Shown one piece after another: positions 60,432 to 64,000 of a stretch of DNA of 64,000 nucleotides (positions are counted from its first letter, which is position 1; each line of letters opens with the position of its first letter). Under the pieces are notes generated by a model that made no database searches, was not told the DNA's origin, and worked only from the letters and a program-made list of their open reading frames with translations. The DNA lies in NCBI GenBank assembly GCA_964537035.1, contig CAZIAK010000002.1, forward strand, positions 124,001 to 188,000. The letters run 5' to 3'. The DNA comes from CAZIAK01 sp964537035 (GTDB lineage: Bacteria; Planctomycetota; B15-G4). Position numbers and translations under genes: made by a program.

Positions 60432-62747
60432 TCAGTCGTTGGTGAAAGCGAGGTCGTCGATGCCGAGGCGGCCCTGGGGGCTACCGGAAGACGGCCCGAA
60501 CTTCAGGGTCACGGTGGCCAGGTCGGTGAGGTCGATCCCGGAGCCGTCGGCTTCAAAATCGCTCAGCCGCATGCGCAGGGTCTCGAACTCGTTGTTCCAG
60601 CCGGTGCCGATGCCGCAACCCGTGCGTTGGTAGGGCTCTTCGACGCCCCCACCGTAGCTGCCCACGTTGATCGTCGACGTGGTGCCTGAGCCGTCGGCCA
60701 GCTCGACGGAGAAGGTCAGGTCTTCCAACGCGAGATTGGTGAGACCGTCGCGGGTCACCTGGCAAGCCCTCATCGTCAAGGAGTCGAAGCCGCTGGCGTC
60801 CTGGCCCGCTGCCACGATCTCATAGGCGATCTCCAGATCGACGTTGTTGTACTGGAACACGGCGCCCCTCGTGGTGTCATTGGAGCGGGCGTAGGTCATC
60901 CCGTTCATCAGCGCACCATTGTCGGTGAAGTTGCTGTCCGGATCGTTGAGGACGCCCTCGCCGAGCCCCAGCACCGTCGACGTGACCGTGCCGCCAGAGC
61001 TCGAGACCGTGATCTGGTTGTTGGTCTGGAAGTCGTCGATGACGAAGGCGTCCACGCTGCCCCCGCGGTATTGCAAGTCGACCACCACGCAGGGGTTGGT
61101 ATCCGGTGCGCCGATAGGGTGGAAGCTCTCCCACTGCCGCCACAGGAAGTCCTGGGCGGGGATGTTGCCCAAGGCGTGATGCTTGATCAGGGGCAGGGCG
61201 TAGCCGAGCTGCACGAGGTGTGTATCCGGCTTGCCCACCAGGCAGGGGCCACTGGCCACTGAGCCCGATGAGTTGTGGAAGTCACCGTGGCCCACACCGT
61301 GGAGCGAGATGGCTGCCCGCTTCTCCTCGGCCCGATCATGGATGTGCAACGGCTGGGCGATATCACTGCTGGCGCAGCCATTCACGTCAGCATCTGCACC
61401 TGCCACCCACACGTGGTAGTTGGCATCGTGAGGGTCGGTCTGCGCCGGTCCCAGGAAGTCCGTGGGCGCCATGCTGGTGACCAGCTGGATGTCCTCCAGG
61501 GCGTAGTGCTTGGGCACCCAGTCGCCGTCGAAGATGCGGTCGTAGGCACGAGCCACGCCCTCGCCGCCCCGGCTGTGGCCGAGCCAGGTCATCTGCTCGA
61601 CCTCGATGTGGCCCAGAAGGGCACCGCCCTCGATGGTGGCCAGGCGTCCCAGGAAGAAGTCGGTGTTGGTCAGGGTCGTGGTGGACGCCGTCTCGATGCC
61701 CGGGCCCGTGTTGTTCTGGTGGCTCATGACCACGAAGCCGTAGCTGGCCAGGTGAAAACCGAGGTGGTCGTACCACTGGTAGTTGTGCCCGTTGCCGTGG
61801 CTGATCACGACCAGGGGCAGGCGGCCCATGTTGGCGATGTCGGTTGGGTAGAACAGGTTCTGCCCCAAGAAGGTCCCGCCAGAGTAGAGGGCCTCGGTGA
61901 CCGCCAGGGGGCCGGGCGCTGTCGTGTCGCTCACCACGTAGAGGCCAGACTCATCGCCGAAGCCGTCGATCAGGTCAGCGGCGTCGAGCAGGCCGTCGCG
62001 GTTGAGGTCGACGACCACGTCGTAGCCCACTCCCAGGCCCACCCCGGCGTCGCCGCTCAGGGTGCCCGTATCCACGGTGAAGGTGTTGGCCGTGATCGAG
62101 CCCGCCACGAAGGTGGCCACCTCGGCGCCGTCGCCGGTCAGATCGACGAGGCTGGGGTCAGCCTGCCACTCGCTGGCGGTCTTGGACGCGACCACGTAGA
62201 CGTCAGCGGTCACGCCGACCACAGCAGGGTGGCGCGACGGATCGACGCCGACGCTCACCGCCGAGCCCTCGTTGAAGGCGCGCACGAACTCGAAGTTCGG
62301 GTAGGCGCCCAGGGGGTTGCCCGCGAGCTCGACGCCGCGTTCACCAATGGTCACGGACACACCGGCGGTGTAGCTGAACTGGGCAGCCGTGGGACCGTCT
62401 GCCACCGCACCCAGCCCATAAAAGGTCAGGCCCAGCAGACTCGGGTCCGAAGGCGTGATGATCGCGAAGTCGAGGCTGCCGTTGCCTGGCACCAGACCCA
62501 GGTTGATCAAGGTCAGCGCGGGCGTGAAGCCCAGCTCAAGACTCTGCCCGAACAGCTGCGTGGGACCGGGATCAACGTCGAGCAACAGGTAGCCCGTGAC
62601 ATTGGGAGTTCCGGTGAGAGACCAGTTCATGGTCGTGCCCGGCGCCTTGTTGACGTTCTGTTGGCCGTCGATCGTCAGGTCAGCCGCAAAGGCCGAGCTG
62701 CACAATCCAGACGCGAGCGCGACGGAGCGAAGTATGGGGTGCGTCAA
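60432..62747 (-). CDS. Large secreted alpha/beta hydrolase
   Basis: Secreted protein of 771 residues with signal peptide (SVALASGLCSSAFAAD). The N-terminal ~240 residues are beta-rich and include a dockerin-like calcium loop (DLNRDGLLDAADLIDGFGDE). The hydrolase domain follows: VVISHGNGHNYQWYDHLGFH is the oxyanion region, MTWLGHSRGGEGVARAYD the nucleophile elbow (GHSRGG), and SLHGVGHGDFHNSS a candidate catalytic-His region. The C-terminal ~200 residues form a carbohydrate-binding-module-like beta domain (VDAFVIDDFQTNNQI, RLGIDDLAFTND). The hydrolase part resembles secreted lipase/cutinase-like and dienelactone-hydrolase enzymes. A polymer or ester substrate is likely; I cannot name it. Confidence 0.82.
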   Translation of the reverse strand: MTHPILRSVALASGLCSSAFAADLTIDGQQNVNKAPGTTMNWSLTGTPNVTGYLLLDVDPGPTQLFGQSLELGFTPALTLINLGLVPGNGSLDFAIITPSDPSLLGLTFYGLGAVADGPTAAQFSYTAGVSVTIGERGVELAGNPLGAYPNFEFVRAFNEGSAVSVGVDPSRHPAVVGVTADVYVVASKTASEWQADPSLVDLTGDGAEVATFVAGSITANTFTVDTGTLSGDAGVGLGVGYDVVVDLNRDGLLDAADLIDGFGDESGLYVVSDTTAPGPLAVTEALYSGGTFLGQNLFYPTDIANMGRLPLVVISHGNGHNYQWYDHLGFHLASYGFVVMSHQNNTGPGIETASTTTLTNTDFFLGRLATIEGGALLGHIEVEQMTWLGHSRGGEGVARAYDRIFDGDWVPKHYALEDIQLVTSMAPTDFLGPAQTDPHDANYHVWVAGADADVNGCASSDIAQPLHIHDRAEEKRAAISLHGVGHGDFHNSSGSVASGPCLVGKPDTHLVQLGYALPLIKHHALGNIPAQDFLWRQWESFHPIGAPDTNPCVVVDLQYRGGSVDAFVIDDFQTNNQITVSSSGGTVTSTVLGLGEGVLNDPDSNFTDNGALMNGMTYARSNDTTRGAVFQYNNVDLEIAYEIVAAGQDASGFDSLTMRACQVTRDGLTNLALEDLTFSVELADGSGTTSTINVGSYGGGVEEPYQRTGCGIGTGWNNEFETLRMRLSDFEADGSGIDLTDLATVTLKFGPSSGSPQGRLGIDDLAFTND

Positions 62748-62810
62748 GATGTCTCATTCCGCAGAGGGGAGAGTGTCGCCCCGGAGACTAACGCGATTTC
62801 TGAAAACCGT

Positions 62811-62853
62811 CATGCCCCGTGCCCGAACATTCGCTGTTCGGACACGGGGCATG
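62811..62853 (-). terminator. Strong 19-bp hairpin after the FG-GAP gene
   Basis: CATGCCCCGTG at 62811-62821 and CCGAACA at 62823-62829 pair with 62835-62853, with one mismatch and a 5-nt loop (TTCGC). It lies 55 bp after the stop of the minus-strand FG-GAP gene. On that strand it is followed by GACGGTTTTC, a short U run. A terminator is the simplest reading. Confidence 0.72.
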
Positions 62854-62908
62854 GGGACATCAGGTGGGGTGGCAGGTGCCTCAGCAGCAGACCCGCCGTC
62901 TCTCTCGT

Positions 62909-64000
62909 TCAGTCAGAAATGCGCAGTCTCAGGGCGTTGCTGAGCGAGGTGCCAGCTGTCGCAGTGCCGTCGACCACCAGCTGTTGCACGTAGCCCGCCA
63001 GCCCCGGACCCACACCCATGGGGAAGCTCGTAGGCATGGCCAGGGGCATGGTCATGGCGCCAGCGCCATCGGTGGCACCGGTCAGCAACACGAAGCCGAA
63101 ACCAGGCGTGGGGTCAGCGACCAGCGTGCCACCCTTGAACGGGATCGCCGTGGCGTTGAGGCTCACGATCATCGCGGTCATGGCGCTACTCGGAGCGTTG
63201 GTCAGGTCGAGACTCAACACCTCGTTCAGCGCGGTGTGGCCCGTGCCGGTCAGCAGGGGGTCACCGAGGGCGCCGCCGCTGGCCGAGCCCAGATCACTCC
63301 ACTGCGGGCCGAAGTTGCTGTAGATCCAGTTGGTCGTGCCACCAGCGTTGCCCACAGCCAACTCAAGCGTGTTCATGATCGGCGCACCACTGACCGGGTC
63401 TGCGTAGTTGGCCACGTCGGCCAGGGCCACAGAGCGGGAGTTGCCTCCGTCGATCACGCCAGCACCGTTGGTCATCTTGAGGAAACCACCAGGGGCAGCC
63501 ATGGGATCTGCCTGGGTCGCCAGGTAGATGGAGTTGTCTTGGTCGCGGTTGGCGAAGACCAGATCGGGATCACCGTCCCCTTCCAGGTCACCGATGGCGG
63601 CGTCGTAGCTGTCAGCCATCTGACCGTCGAGGGCCGAACCCGTGACCGTGGCGAAGGCCAGGATGCCCAGCTCGACGGTGGCGTTGCGGTAGAGAGCGTT
63701 GGCCTGGTTCCGGTTGGCGGCGACCACATCCAGGTCGCCATCGTTGTCCAGGTCACCGATGGCCAGGCCATAGCTGGTGCTGGGAGTACCAGAGGAGTCC
63801 AGGTTGCCCGTGGAGAAGACGCCTTCGACGCCGCCCTGCAGACCCGCCTGGTTGAGGAAGTAGTAGTTCTTCGCGCCGGTGCTGTTGGCCACGATCACGT
63901 CCTGGTCACCATCGCCATCGAGGTCAGCGATCATCACCGTCCGACTCCCGTCGGCGAAGGTGCTGATGCGAGTGGTGGTGTCCCGAACGAAGGTGCCGTC
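62909..64000 (-). CDS. FG-GAP repeat exported protein (5' end outside window)
   Basis: The frame is open to the right edge, so only the C-terminal 363 residues are present. FG-GAP repeats with calcium loops follow each other: IADLDGDGDQDVIVANSTG, IGDLDNDGDLDVVAANRNQ, and IGDLEGDGDPDLVFANRDQ. The last 130 residues (62912-63301) are the domain shared with the proteins at 38899 and 40792, starting WSDLGSASGGALGDP and ending SLSNALRLRISD. The repeats probably fold as a propeller. A surface or secreted role is likely. A 19-bp hairpin follows the stop. Confidence 0.87.
   Translation of the reverse strand, partial: DGTFVRDTTTRISTFADGSRTVMIADLDGDGDQDVIVANSTGAKNYYFLNQAGLQGGVEGVFSTGNLDSSGTPSTSYGLAIGDLDNDGDLDVVAANRNQANALYRNATVELGILAFATVTGSALDGQMADSYDAAIGDLEGDGDPDLVFANRDQDNSIYLATQADPMAAPGGFLKMTNGAGVIDGGNSRSVALADVANYADPVSGAPIMNTLELAVGNAGGTTNWIYSNFGPQWSDLGSASGGALGDPLLTGTGHTALNEVLSLDLTNAPSSAMTAMIVSLNATAIPFKGGTLVADPTPGFGFVLLTGATDGAGAMTMPLAMPTSFPMGVGPGLAGYVQQLVVDGTATAGTSLSNALRLRISD

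Overview
The window is high-GC chromosomal DNA from a Gram-negative bacterium. An outer-membrane beta-barrel (DUF481), many lipoproteins and Sec signal peptides, and lipoyl-dependent oxidative metabolism all point that way. Large exported propeller, beta-helix and FG-GAP proteins share a C-terminal domain, and there are two sulfatase-superfamily proteins. Together these suggest a planctomycete-like organism. That placement is inference: the actinobacterial-style ClpS-DUF2017 pair and the HscA-IscX pair are not diagnostic of that phylum. I see no tRNA, rRNA, CRISPR array, phage or insertion sequence.

Layout. 1-2.1 kb: tail of an isc operon (hscA, iscX) and a hotdog thioesterase. 2.2-10.2 kb: M61 peptidase, plsY-gpsA, an exported protein with a sulfatase-like lipoprotein, queD, a 66-residue protein and an A-type Fe-S carrier. 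10.4-12.8 kb: an unusual SIR2-like/STAND NTPase/TPR protein with an RGG tail. 13-22 kb: PPi-type phosphofructokinase, small membrane and barrel proteins, an enoyl-CoA hydratase, a glycosyltransferase cluster and a PuuD-like membrane protein. 22.5-27.8 kb: a cupredoxin lipoprotein head to head with an AhpD-like peroxidase-related gene read through an in-frame UGA (selenocysteine), miaE, a Rieske protein, a second sulfatase-like protein and clpP. 28-38.7 kb: radical SAM/SPASM, M16, ClpS-DUF2017, M1-HEAT and homocysteine methyltransferase genes. 38.9-46.1 kb: three large exported proteins. 46.4-60.4 kb: DsbD, a hydrolase-methyltransferase pair, and a long minus-strand operon lipA-E1alpha-E1beta-E2-E1alpha'-lpdA-lipB-mazG. 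That operon encodes a complete 2-oxoacid dehydrogenase complex with its lipoylation enzymes and two different E1 alpha subunits. 60.4-64 kb: a secreted alpha/beta hydrolase and a partial FG-GAP protein.

Most noteworthy. (1) Three copies of a ~160-bp structured element at about 4.3, 22.4 and 29.2 kb, all in the same orientation and each in the gap between two convergent genes. The long stems differ between copies with compensating changes, while a 47-nt loop is almost invariant. (2) The AhpD-like gene at 23453-24061, whose TGA sits exactly at the second catalytic cysteine of the CxxCxxxH motif, with a SECIS-like hairpin just downstream. (3) The SIR2-like/STAND/TPR/RGG protein, whose SIR2-like domain appears to have lost its catalytic Asn and His. 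(4) A ~125-residue C-terminal domain shared by three exported proteins of otherwise different architecture.
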